Below, piece by piece: positions 1 to 8,800 of a stretch of 64,000 bases of DNA (positions are counted from its first letter, which is position 1; each line of letters opens with the position of its first letter). The notes under the pieces are model-generated. The model saw only the letters and a program-made list of their open reading frames with translations, had not been told where the DNA came from and ran no database searches. The stretch comes from Flavobacteriales bacterium (GTDB lineage Bacteria > Bacteroidota > Bacteroidia > Flavobacteriales_F > PHOS-HE28). Both the position numbers and the translations under genes were made by a program. The stretch spans positions 558,001-622,000 of the forward strand of contig JACJZJ010000002.1 of the NCBI GenBank assembly GCA_020635675.1, written 5' to 3'.

Positions 1-243
1 GTTCGCCTTGAAGGAACGTTGGCCGTCCTCCGACGAGACCCGGACCTCGGCCTTGGCCGTATAGTACCGGGTGGGTCCGGGCAGGTGGGCCAGGACCTGC
101 TCGACCACGCGGTCCGAAGAACGGACGGGAGGGAGCTCGTGACCGATGTTGATGACCTTCTGGACCGGTCGGCAGCCGGCAAGGAGGAGCAGGGCAACGA
201 GAAGTGTCGGCGGGAAGCAGCGAAGCGATGGGGAGGAGACCAT
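1..243 (-). CDS. DUF4292-type lipoprotein, N-terminal fragment
   Basis: The first 81 codons of a gene that runs off the left edge. It starts at ATG 243, only 2 bases after the stop of the upstream TPR gene, so the two are co-transcribed. The product begins with a short basic stretch, a Leu/Ala-rich hydrophobic segment and a lipobox (LLAGC, Cys at about residue 23), so it should be a lipoprotein. The following part (VVEQVLAHLPGPTRYYTAKAEV) fits the start of the DUF4292 lipoproteins that follow the same TPR gene in many Bacteroidota. The family call rests on this short stretch and on gene order. Function is unknown; an envelope role is inferred from location. The frame is open to base 1. Confidence 0.7.
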   Translation of the reverse strand, partial: MVSSPSLRCFPPTLLVALLLLAGCRPVQKVINIGHELPPVRSSDRVVEQVLAHLPGPTRYYTAKAEVRVSSEDGQRSFKAN

Positions 244-245
244 CC

Positions 246-2018
246 TCACGGTGCTTCTGGACGGCCGGTCGATGCCTTTCGGTCGATCGCCCCGCTTGCG
301 CCTCCAAGGTCCCGGGCTTTCTTCCATTGCTCCCATGCCCCGGACGGGTCTCCCAGGGCGTAAAGGATATCGCCATAGTGCTCCAAGATCACGCCTTCAT
401 TGGAACCGCCGTTCACGAGCGCCTTCTCGACCCAGGTCCTTGCCTCGGCGAATTCACCATTGCGGTAAAGGACCCAGGCATAGGTATCCTCGTAGGAGGG
501 TTGGCCGGGAGAAAGCTCGTTGGAGAGCTTGCTCATCTCCTTTGCCTTTGCCAATCGTTCGCCGCGAACGCTCAAGTAGTAGGCATAGTTGTTCAGCGTG
601 GTGGCATTCTTGGGGTCCAGCGCCAATGCATGCTCGAACGCATCATCGGAGCTGTTGTACTTCCCAGCCTCGTTGTAGGCATCCCCGAGGCTGCTCCAGA
701 ACTGCGCCAGCAAGGGGTCATTGTCGACCACCAGGTCACGGCCAGTGACCAATGCCTCGATGGCCGCATCGTGTTCCTTCAGGCGCGACAACGCTAGCCC
801 ATGATAGAGATACAGCTCCGGGTTCGTCGGGAAGAGTTCGATCGCCTGAGCGGCGTCGTTCTTCAATCCTTCATCATCGTTCGCCTGTAGGTCCAGTTGC
901 AACACCTGGGACCAGATGGGGTATTTGTCGTGGTCATGGACCAGTGCGGCGCGAAAGGCATCCCGGGCCTCCAGGTAGCGCCCGTCCCGCAGCAGGAAGT
1001 CTCCCTTCAGCGTAAGTGGTTTCCCGCTTTCCGGGTGAGCATTGATCATGATGTCGACCAGTTCGTACGCTCGACCGAGCAATTGCTCCTGCTCGGCATT
1101 TCCGGCCCCCTGGCGATCGGTCATGTCAAAGAAGCCGAGCATGACCTGCATCTTGGCATCCACATCAAGGTCGGGGTCGCCGAATGCAACGCCGAGTTCA
1201 TCGAATGCTTCATCCAGTTGCCCCTGGCCATAATAGTGCTCGGCCAGGGAGATCCGTGTCATGCTATCGTCCGGGTCCTCTCGGAGCACGCGCTCATAGA
1301 GTTCCAAAGCCTCATCCGCTCGTCCGAGCTCGTCGTATAGCTCGGCCAACATGCTGAGGTAGCTCAGGTTGTCCGGATCTTCCGCCAGGGCGTCCTTCAG
1401 AACGGCCCCCGCCTCTTCCAGTCGCCCGGCATTGGCCAGCATGCCGTACTCCTGCAGCACCAGTTCTTCCGAGGCCCCCATTTGTTCCCGCAGGTCCTCG
1501 AACACCTTGCGTGCATCGTCGACCTTTCCGGCTTCGGCCAGCATGTGGGCCAGTTGCATTCGCACCTCGACCCGATCCGGCCACTGTTGAAGGACCTCGC
1601 GGTACACCTCGATGGCCTTTTCGGTCTGTCCCGCCTGTTCAAAGAGATCGGCCAGCAGGAACCGGTACCAGATGTTGTTCCGGTCCAGGTCCCTCGCCTT
1701 GCGCGCCAGCACGATGGCTTCCGCCGGGCGCTGCTGCAGGTGGTAGATCTTGGCCAGCTCGAACATGGCCGCATCATTGGTCGGGTCCACCTTCAAGCAT
1801 TGTTCAAAGAGGGGAACGGCTTTGTCGAGATCCCCTTTGAGACGCGCCTGTGTCGCATCCATGAAAAGGGCCATGACCTGAACACGCCTGTCACTGGCGC
1901 TTTCCGTGCGAACCTCCGCGGAGCGGTCCGATGCCGCGCGCGGACCTGCGCACCCCGCCATGAGCAGGAATGCGAGCAGGAGTGAAGCGTTATATCCGTG
2001 TCGGGGCACCGAGGGCAC
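246..2018 (-). CDS. TPR-repeat lipoprotein
   Basis: A 590-residue protein starting with GTG at 2018, 5 bases after the nucleotidyltransferase stop. The N-terminus is hydrophobic and ends in a lipobox (LLMAGC, Cys at about residue 23), so it is a predicted lipoprotein. From about residue 48 to the C-terminus it is made almost entirely of tetratricopeptide repeats with the usual W/Y-LG-Y-A-P spacing, for example A..LFEQCLKVDPTNDAAMFELA and NNIWYRFLLADLFEQAGQ. TPR arrays are protein-binding scaffolds and no catalytic domain is visible. The neighbours (sugar nucleotidyltransferase, dUTPase and flippase upstream, DUF4292 lipoprotein downstream) match a cluster common in Bacteroidota. The partner proteins cannot be told from sequence. 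Confidence 0.9.
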   Translation of the reverse strand: MPSVPRHGYNASLLLAFLLMAGCAGPRAASDRSAEVRTESASDRRVQVMALFMDATQARLKGDLDKAVPLFEQCLKVDPTNDAAMFELAKIYHLQQRPAEAIVLARKARDLDRNNIWYRFLLADLFEQAGQTEKAIEVYREVLQQWPDRVEVRMQLAHMLAEAGKVDDARKVFEDLREQMGASEELVLQEYGMLANAGRLEEAGAVLKDALAEDPDNLSYLSMLAELYDELGRADEALELYERVLREDPDDSMTRISLAEHYYGQGQLDEAFDELGVAFGDPDLDVDAKMQVMLGFFDMTDRQGAGNAEQEQLLGRAYELVDIMINAHPESGKPLTLKGDFLLRDGRYLEARDAFRAALVHDHDKYPIWSQVLQLDLQANDDEGLKNDAAQAIELFPTNPELYLYHGLALSRLKEHDAAIEALVTGRDLVVDNDPLLAQFWSSLGDAYNEAGKYNSSDDAFEHALALDPKNATTLNNYAYYLSVRGERLAKAKEMSKLSNELSPGQPSYEDTYAWVLYRNGEFAEARTWVEKALVNGGSNEGVILEHYGDILYALGDPSGAWEQWKKARDLGGASGAIDRKASTGRPEAP

Positions 2019-2023
2019 TTTGA

Positions 2024-3031
2024 TCAGCGGATCGTTGAGTGGTCTCCGAGGCTTAGGTCGGCTGGAGCCCCCGCGTACTCAACGCTTTCGCCTAGCATGC
2101 AGTTGTCCAGCACGGCGTCCTGTACACGCACCCCGGCGCGGAGGATCGAACGGCGAACGACACTTCCGGCGATCCGACTTCCGCTTTCCACGCTGACGTG
2201 GGGCCCGACCACCGAATCGATTATGTCGACACCCTCGCCGACGAAACAGGGCGGTATGATGACGGCATTCGTTCGCTGCCCCTTGGTGCTGATAAGCGTC
2301 CGATCCCCTTCCAGGAATCCGAGCACCTTCGTATTCGTATCGACCATGGCGTTCTTGTTGCCGCAATCCATCCATACATCCACGGCACCCGCTTTGAAGC
2401 GCGCGCCTTTGCGCTTCATGTTCTCCATGGCGTTCGTCAATTGGTATTCACCCTTGTCCTTGATCTCATTGTCGATCAGGTACTGCATCTCCTGACGGAG
2501 ACGTTCACCGTCGGCGAAATAGTAGATGCCGATAATGGCCAGGTCGCTGACGAATTCCTGAGGCTTCTCGACGAACTCGGTGATGAGGCCCTTGTCGTCG
2601 AGCTTCACCACGCCGAACGGGCGCGGGTCTTCCACCTTGTTCACCCAGATCACCCCGTCGCAATCCTTATCCAACTTCAAGTCCGCTCGGAACAGGGTGT
2701 CGGCGAACGCCACGATGACCCTGCCACTAAGCGCTTTCTCAGCACAGAGGATCGCGTGTGCCGTTCCTAGCGCGATGTCCTGATAGTGGATCGACCCTTT
2801 CGCGCCGACCCCTTCGGCGATCCGGACCAACTGTTCCTCGACCCTGGTCCCGAATGCAGGGTTTACCACGTAGGCCACTTCTGCCACGGGTCCGCCGGCC
2901 ACCGCGGCCAGGTCTTCCACAAGGCGTTGAACGATGGGTTTGCCCGCAATAGGCAGCAACGGTTTGGCTGTCGTATGAGTGTGCGGACGCATCCGCTTGC
3001 CCATGCCAGCCATAGGAACAATGATCTTCAT
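2024..3031 (-). CDS. NDP-sugar pyrophosphorylase (nucleotidyltransferase)
   Basis: A 335-residue sugar-1-phosphate nucleotidyltransferase-like protein. Residues 1-45 carry the NTP-transferase signature with MAGMGKRMRP, then KPLLPIAGKP, matching the GxGxRxxPxT...KP pattern of RmlA/GlmU/GalU enzymes that make NDP-sugars from NTP and sugar-1-phosphate. The central part has conserved acidic and Gly residues (FADTLF, DCGNKNAMVDTN). The C-terminal third has hexapeptide-like turns (GEGVDIIDSVVGPHVSVESG) typical of a left-handed beta-helix. It is cytoplasmic. The start is ATG 3031, with 16 bases to the dUTPase stop. The flippase two genes upstream suggests a role in polysaccharide or glycan precursor supply, but the exact nucleotide and sugar cannot be assigned. 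Confidence 0.9.
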   Translation of the reverse strand: MKIIVPMAGMGKRMRPHTHTTAKPLLPIAGKPIVQRLVEDLAAVAGGPVAEVAYVVNPAFGTRVEEQLVRIAEGVGAKGSIHYQDIALGTAHAILCAEKALSGRVIVAFADTLFRADLKLDKDCDGVIWVNKVEDPRPFGVVKLDDKGLITEFVEKPQEFVSDLAIIGIYYFADGERLRQEMQYLIDNEIKDKGEYQLTNAMENMKRKGARFKAGAVDVWMDCGNKNAMVDTNTKVLGFLEGDRTLISTKGQRTNAVIIPPCFVGEGVDIIDSVVGPHVSVESGSRIAGSVVRRSILRAGVRVQDAVLDNCMLGESVEYAGAPADLSLGDHSTIR

Positions 3032-3047
3032 GCCTGCCGATCCACTT

Positions 3048-3506
3048 TCAATGCGTGCCGGTGTGCCCGAAGCCCCCGGTCCCGCGTTCCGAGGCGCGAA
3101 GGTCCGGACTTTCCTCGAAAGATACCCTGATGTAGCGTGCCACCACCAGCTGGGCTACACGCTCACCATCGTTCACGGTGAAGGGCCGGTCGCCATGGTT
3201 GATCAGCAGTACGCCTACCTCCCCTCTGTAATCGGCGTCGATCGTCCCCGGGCTGTTGAGCACGGTGATGCCATGCTTGAAGGCCAAGCCACTGCGGGGC
3301 CGCACCTGGGCCTCGGTGCCCTCGGGCAGTTCCAGGAAGAGTCCGGTCGGTATCAACGCGCTCTTTCCTGGCGCCATGACGACGGGAGCGTCGAGGTTGG
3401 CGCGCAGATCGACACCGGCACTGTGCCCCGTGGCGTATTCCGGAAGGGGATGTCGGCCCCGGTTGACGATCCGGACAACGGTCCTCCTGGCGATGAGGTT
3501 GGTCAT
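3048..3506 (-). CDS. dut: dUTP diphosphatase
   Basis: A 152-residue trimeric-type dUTPase that hydrolyses dUTP to dUMP and pyrophosphate, keeping uracil out of DNA and supplying dUMP for dTMP synthesis. All five family motifs are present in order: HSAGVDLRA (motif 1), RPRSGLA (motif 2), NSPGTIDADYRGEV (motif 3, with the catalytic Asp), GERVAQLV (motif 4) and RGTGGFGHTG (motif 5). Length is normal for the family. The start is ATG 3506, which overlaps the flippase stop as ATGA. The same frame stays open upstream through the flippase gene to about 4541, but the protein similarity begins only at this ATG. Confidence 0.96.
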   Translation of the reverse strand: MTNLIARRTVVRIVNRGRHPLPEYATGHSAGVDLRANLDAPVVMAPGKSALIPTGLFLELPEGTEAQVRPRSGLAFKHGITVLNSPGTIDADYRGEVGVLLINHGDRPFTVNDGERVAQLVVARYIRVSFEESPDLRASERGTGGFGHTGTH

Positions 3507-4981
3507 GTGGACAAAGGTCGACGTGCGGACCGCTCCGTACGCCAGGCGAACATCAGGTATCCGATCAGCACAAGGGCTCGAAGTCCATACCCAACGGCCC
3601 CTGACAGCCCGGCAACCTCGACCCCCCCCCACAACACCACCCCGCCGCCCATGTACAATAGGATACGCCCCAGGTCGTAGGGCACAGGCCAATACCTCTG
3701 CCCCAATGCGTAGCTGACGATGGCCATGCTGGCGTAGCAGATGAAGGTGGCCCAGGCGCTGCCCATGTAGCCGATGCGCGGGATCAGCCCGTAGTTGAGC
3801 ACCAGCGTCACCACCGCGCCGAAGATGGCGATCCAGCCGCCCCAGCGCGTGCGGTCGGTCACCTTGTACCATACGCTCTGGTTGTAGTAAATGCCGAGGA
3901 ATACGTTGGCCAGCAGCAGTATCGGCACCACCTTCAGGCCGGGCCAGAACGCCGGATTGCGGATCAGGTGCTTGAACACGTCCAGGAAGAGCATCACCAG
4001 CAGGAAGGCGCTCATGCACACGGCCACGAAAACGTTCATGATCCGTGCGAAGGTCCGCGTGCTGTTCGGCTCCCTGGCATGGCTGAAGAAGAAGGGTTCG
4101 GCGCCCATGCGGAAGGCCTGGATGAAGAGGGTGATCAGGATGGCCAGCTTGTAGCATGCTCCGTAGATACCGATCTGCGCGTCGGCGGTATCGGCGGGAA
4201 GCAGGTGCTTCAGCAGGAGCCGGTCCGCGGTCTCGTTCACCATGCCGGCGAGGCCTGCGACGAGCAGCGGCGCGCCGAACAGCAGCATCGATCCGAGCAA
4301 CTTGCGGTCGATGCCCAGGCGCCACTTGGGAAAGGAGGGCAGGAGCAGCAGCAACTTGAAGGAGCTGCTCACCAGATTGATCAGGAAGACGTAGCCCACG
4401 CCGAGGCTTGGGTCGTACACCGCCTCGATCAGCGCATTGGTCCGGCCCTGGGCCACGTGGCGCATGCAGTAGCCGATGTAGAAGACGTTCAGCACGACGT
4501 TCACCACGACGCTGGCCACGTTTATCGCGGCGAACTTCCACGGCCTGTTCTGGCTGCGCAGCCGGGCCATGGGCAGGGTGGTCACCGCATCGATGCTGAT
4601 GATGCCCACCAACATCAACACGGAGAACCCGTGCAACGGATAACCGATGCCATCAGCGAGGTGGCCGGCGAACGAACCACCGAGCAGCATGAACAACGCG
4701 GAGGTGATCACCAGCGTGAAGGTGGCCGTGGCATACGTACGGTCGGCCTTGTCGGAATGCTTGTTGGTGAAGCGGAAGAAGGTGGTCTCCATGCCGTAGG
4801 TGAGCACCACGTTCAGGAAGGCCGTCCAGGCATAGAGCGCGGTGATCACGCCATAGTCCGCTGGACCGAAGGCGAACTGGGCCGTGTAGAGCGGCAGCAG
4901 CAGGTAGTTCAGGAAGCGCGCGACGATGCTGCTGACCCCGTAGATGGCCGTTTGGCCGGCGAGTTTGCGGAGGACGCTCAA
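3503..4981 (-). CDS. Polysaccharide biosynthesis flippase (MATE/Wzx-like)
   Basis: A predicted 492-residue polytopic membrane protein with about 12-14 hydrophobic segments, of the oligosaccharide flippase family that moves lipid-linked glycans across the inner membrane. The N-terminus has the typical LAGQTAIYGVSSIVARFLNY motif followed by LLLPLYTAQF. I chose the TTG at 4981, 11 bases after the enoyl-CoA hydratase stop, because the longer upstream frame runs through that gene. The stop overlaps the dUTPase ATG. Close to the 3' end there is a G9 run (C9 on the plus strand, 3622-3630), described separately. The glycan substrate is unknown; the nearby nucleotidyltransferase suggests surface polysaccharide. 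Confidence 0.9.
   Translation of the reverse strand: MSVLRKLAGQTAIYGVSSIVARFLNYLLLPLYTAQFAFGPADYGVITALYAWTAFLNVVLTYGMETTFFRFTNKHSDKADRTYATATFTLVITSALFMLLGGSFAGHLADGIGYPLHGFSVLMLVGIISIDAVTTLPMARLRSQNRPWKFAAINVASVVVNVVLNVFYIGYCMRHVAQGRTNALIEAVYDPSLGVGYVFLINLVSSSFKLLLLLPSFPKWRLGIDRKLLGSMLLFGAPLLVAGLAGMVNETADRLLLKHLLPADTADAQIGIYGACYKLAILITLFIQAFRMGAEPFFFSHAREPNSTRTFARIMNVFVAVCMSAFLLVMLFLDVFKHLIRNPAFWPGLKVVPILLLANVFLGIYYNQSVWYKVTDRTRWGGWIAIFGAVVTLVLNYGLIPRIGYMGSAWATFICYASMAIVSYALGQRYWPVPYDLGRILLYMGGGVVLWGGVEVAGLSGAVGYGLRALVLIGYLMFAWRTERSARRPLST
3622..3630. repeat. C9 homopolymer (G9 in the coding sense)
   Basis: Nine consecutive C on the plus strand lie in the last 45 codons of the flippase gene. 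In the coding strand they encode Trp-Gly-Gly-Val. A one-base slip here would put translation into the frame of the dUTPase, which is open across this point. Confidence 0.9.
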
Positions 4982-4991
4982 GCGGTTCTGT

Positions 4992-5774
4992 TCATTCCCC
5001 CTTGAACTCCGCCTTGCGTTTCTCCAGGAACGCGCGCGTTCCCTCGTTGAAGTCGGCGGTGCCGAAGAGCTTCCCGAACTCCTCGATCTCCCGCTGCAGA
5101 CCGTTGGTGCCCGGGTCATATCCGGCGTTCACGGCGCGGATGGCGGCGGCCAGGGCGGTGGGGCTGTTCTTCATGATCGCGGCGGCCAGTTCGGTGCACT
5201 TCGCCGACATCTGGTCCTGCGCTACAACGTGGTTCACGAGCCCCCATTGCAGAGCCTCCTCGGCCTTGATCATGCCGGCGGTGAAGATCATCTCCATGGC
5301 CTTGCCCCTGCCCACGAGTCGGGCCAGGCGCTGCGTTCCGCCATAGCCCGGGATCAAGCCCAGGCTCACCTCGGGCAGGCCGAGCCGGGCATTGTCGCTG
5401 GCCACGCGGATATGGCAGCTCATTGCCAGCTCCAGTCCACCCCCCAGCGCGAAGCCGTTCACCGCGGCGATCACCGGCTTGCCCATGTGCTCCACGTGGT
5501 CGAAGAGCTTTCGGTGGCCGTCGGCGCTCAGGGCCTTGCCTTCCTCCACGCTGAAGTGCGCGAACTCCTTGATGTCCGCGCCGGCCACGAAGGCTTTCGG
5601 CCCGCTGCCGGTGATGATCAGGACGCGTACGTTCCTGTCCGCATCAGCATCCAGCAAGGCCTTGTCCAGTTCGTCGATCGTATCCCGGTCCAACGCGTTG
5701 AGCTGGTCCGGCCGGTTGATGGTAACCGTGCGGATGGCGCCCGTGTCGGCGACCAGGAGGTTCTGATAGGACAT
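4992..5774 (-). CDS. Enoyl-CoA hydratase/isomerase (crotonase)
   Basis: A 260-residue crotonase-family enzyme that should hydrate 2-enoyl-CoA to 3-hydroxyacyl-CoA in fatty-acid or amino-acid breakdown. The oxyanion-hole segments are clear: VAGADIKEF near residue 65 and NGFALGGGLELAMSC near residue 105. Both catalytic glutamates of true hydratases appear to be present, one in GGGLELA and one in LPEVSLGL, so hydratase activity is more likely than a diverged side function. Further conserved parts are PGYGGTQRLARLVG and the C-terminal FGTADFNEGTRAFLEKRK. The start is ATG 5774, with a good promoter element 39 bases upstream, so this is probably the first gene of the operon that continues with the flippase. 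Confidence 0.94.
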   Translation of the reverse strand: MSYQNLLVADTGAIRTVTINRPDQLNALDRDTIDELDKALLDADADRNVRVLIITGSGPKAFVAGADIKEFAHFSVEEGKALSADGHRKLFDHVEHMGKPVIAAVNGFALGGGLELAMSCHIRVASDNARLGLPEVSLGLIPGYGGTQRLARLVGRGKAMEMIFTAGMIKAEEALQWGLVNHVVAQDQMSAKCTELAAAIMKNSPTALAAAIRAVNAGYDPGTNGLQREIEEFGKLFGTADFNEGTRAFLEKRKAEFKGE

Positions 5775-5813
5775 CTTGTTCTTCGATCAAGGCCTCCGAG
5801 GGTGGAGCCATGG

Positions 5814-5821
5814 CAAAAGTA
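5814..5821 (-). promoter_or_regulatory. Promoter -7 element (TACTTTTG)
   Basis: A perfect match to the Bacteroidota TAnnTTTG element, 39 bases upstream of the enoyl-CoA hydratase ATG. No convincing -33 TTG was found at the usual distance. Confidence 0.5.
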
Positions 5822-5825
5822 CCGG

Positions 5826-8800
5826 CTATATGGACAAGGGAAGGGCTACGAAGAAACGCGTGCCTTGGCCGGGGTGCGTTTCGAACCATACCCGCCCACC
5901 CGCGTTCTCGACCAGGCGCTTCACCATCGCCAGCCCCAGGCCCATGCCCGTGCTGCGCGTGGTGAAACTGGGTTCGAACACCCTGGCCTGCAGTTCCGGT
6001 GGGATACCGCTGCCGTTGTCGATCACTTCGGCGATCGCCTCGTTCGCTTCTTTCCGGATGTGGACAATGACCTCCGGTTCTCGGCCTCCGGACATGGCCT
6101 GCAGGGCGTTCTTGATCAGATTGTTGAATACGCGCAAAAGGTGGTCGCGGTCCGCGCTGATGAACACAGCCTCCGGGGCAACCAGGGTGAGTCTGGCATC
6201 AGGCTGGCCGGCGTAAAGTGACAGCGCCGCGTGCGCCACCTCGCACAGATCGAGCCGTGCCTCATGGGCCGGTGGCATTTGCGCGAAATTGGAGAACTCG
6301 CCGGCGATACTGCTCAACAGGTCGATCTGTTGCACCAGTCCGTCCCCGAAACGGACCAATCTTTCCTGCGCATCGGACAGGTCGGGCCTCCAGGTGCGTT
6401 GGAAATGCTGGATGCTGAGTTTCATGGGCGTCAGCGGGTTCTTGATCTCGTGGGCCACCTGGCGCGCCATTTCGCGCCAGGCACTTTCCCGCTCGCTGCG
6501 TGCGAGCTTGTCGGCACTGGCGCGCAACTCCTCCACCTTGCGATTGTACACTTCCACCAGCTGTCCCACTTCATCCTGACCGCGGTATCGGATAGGGACG
6601 TTCGCGCCCGTGAGCGCTACACGCGCGAGACTGCGCTTCAGTAGGTCCAGCGGGCCGGTGGTCCAGTTGGAGATGATCACCGCGACGATCACGCTCAAGG
6701 CAAAGAGCAGTACGAAAAGGTTCACCACCGCGACGAGCACATCGGCACGCTCGCTTTCCTGTTGTGCCTGGTCTGCAAAGCTGGGAAGTGCCAGGTACCC
6801 CATCAGGTTGCCATCGTGGTCGCGCAGCGGCATGTAGGCAGCGCGATGCAAAGCGGTGCCGATCGATTCCTGTTGCACGTAGGCGCTCGCGGCGTTCATG
6901 GACAGGGCCACAAAGGCACGTGGGTCCATGCGTCTACCGATCAGTCCCACATCGAAGAGCTGTGGGCGAGAGGAAGAGAGGAGCCGACCATCCTTTCTGA
7001 AAACGTGGATATCCGAAAAGAAGATGTTGCTCAATCGGCCCAGGACATGGTCCAAGTAGGGGTTCGTTTCACCTCCCAGCTCTCCCAGACCTTCCAGTGT
7101 TCGTTGCAGATCAGCGTGCACGGATCGGATCCGGTCCAGTAACTCTTCGGTGCTCCTGTCATTGTTGGACCGAGACAACAGCCGTTGCGCCCCCGATCCG
7201 AAGAACAGCAGGCCGATCGCACTAAAGGAGACCAGCGCGAGCCGGACCTTGGCACTGATGGTGAGGGGTGGTGGTCCCCGCTTTCGCAGTAGGGCCGCCA
7301 TGAGCGTGCCGATGGCGAGCACGATACTGAAGAACGTAAAGAGGTAGCTGAACGTGGTCGCACGGTCTTTCCAGCCCGGTCGTGGCACGGCCAGGACCAA
7401 TAGCGGTCCGTGAAGGTCGCCGTAGGACAGCAGCCGTGTTCGGGTTGGCCGTCTTGCTGTCATCTTCCCGTCCCAATGGACCGGGAACAGGGTGTGGCCG
7501 TGTTGCTCCACAAGTATGCCATCTTCATACCGGGCACGATCGTACCGATCAAGCCGGCCAGAGAGCGGATCCTGGCCAGAGAGCAGGAGCTCGGGGAACC
7601 CCAGTCCCTCAGGCACCAAGCGCGGATGCAATTCAACGACCAGCTGGGCCGGAGGTGCTGTGTCATTGGCCATGACCGCCAATCGTGCGTGATAGAAGGT
7701 GCGCAGGCCGGCTCCCTTTTCGATCTGTAGGTCCGGCATATCGGCAGGGGGGAGCGCGAATCCGGGGCTCATTGGCCCCGTGGTGGTATGCGGCGGTTCG
7801 GGGTCCGTGGCACAATGCAGCAGACCGTCCGTTCCATAGGCATAGAGCCGGACGTCATAGCGTTCCCAGTATCCGGTGAAGTGCTCCTGGCGCACCACAC
7901 GATCAAGATCGGCGGCCGTGCATGTGGCCGTGTCCGCTAGCAACGCATATAGGCCTGCATCATGGCGTAGTGCCGGGGACACTTCGCGAAAAAGCAGTTC
8001 GACCACAGGGTCTTCCTGGGTCAGGAGCCGCTCGGCCACGACCTGCCTTTCCCGATCCTCCCTGTCGCGGATGGAGGTGGTGAGGATGTGCGCCGTGATG
8101 GCGCCGAGCACGGTGACCATCAGGACCGCCTGCCAAAGCCCATATCGCTGACTACCATGAAGCCGGGCAAGGATGATCAATGGGATGGGCCAAAGCACGA
8201 GTGCGATATCCGAACGTCCGAGCATGAAGTGGAGAATGACCGATATGCCAGCAACGAGCAGCAGGGTCGTGATCCATTGACGCCGATCGCGAGCCGCCCC
8301 GATCGCCCTTGCCCATGCATCGGCCAGAAACCCCCAGGACGCGAGCAGCAAGGAGATACAAATGAGCGCCAACAGACTGTAACGGTCGAAGCTTTGGATA
8401 TGGTAAAGGTCCAGCTCTATGCGGCCGTCCACGACAAGGCTCTTGATCATGGCGTTGATCCAGGCTGCGAGCGCCAGAAGGGCGGCGGGGCCCATGAGCG
8501 ACCAGAACGTTCTTCCCGAAGGGCCCCGGACGGAGACCCCCGAACATGCATGATGCACAAGGCGAGCAAATAGAGCGAAGAGCAGAACATTGATGAACAG
8601 ATCGCCCAAGGAAGGTGACCAGGCGCTCGTGGCGAACAACCCGGGGTCGAAAAGGGACCATCGCCCCTGGTCGGGCAGGAAGCCGAAGACAAGCGTGGGC
8701 CACCGTGCGAGCAGGACGACCCCGGCGAAAGCCAGCAAGCCGGTGGCCCGTCCCCCATGGATGAAAAGGGCCTGCGCCATACGCCAGGCGCTGAACACGA

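Noticed and set aside
3048..4541. 497-codon frame that includes dUTPase at its end
   Set aside because: Only the last 152 codons match dUTPase. The rest is the flippase gene read out of frame. Kept only as a note for the G9 finding.
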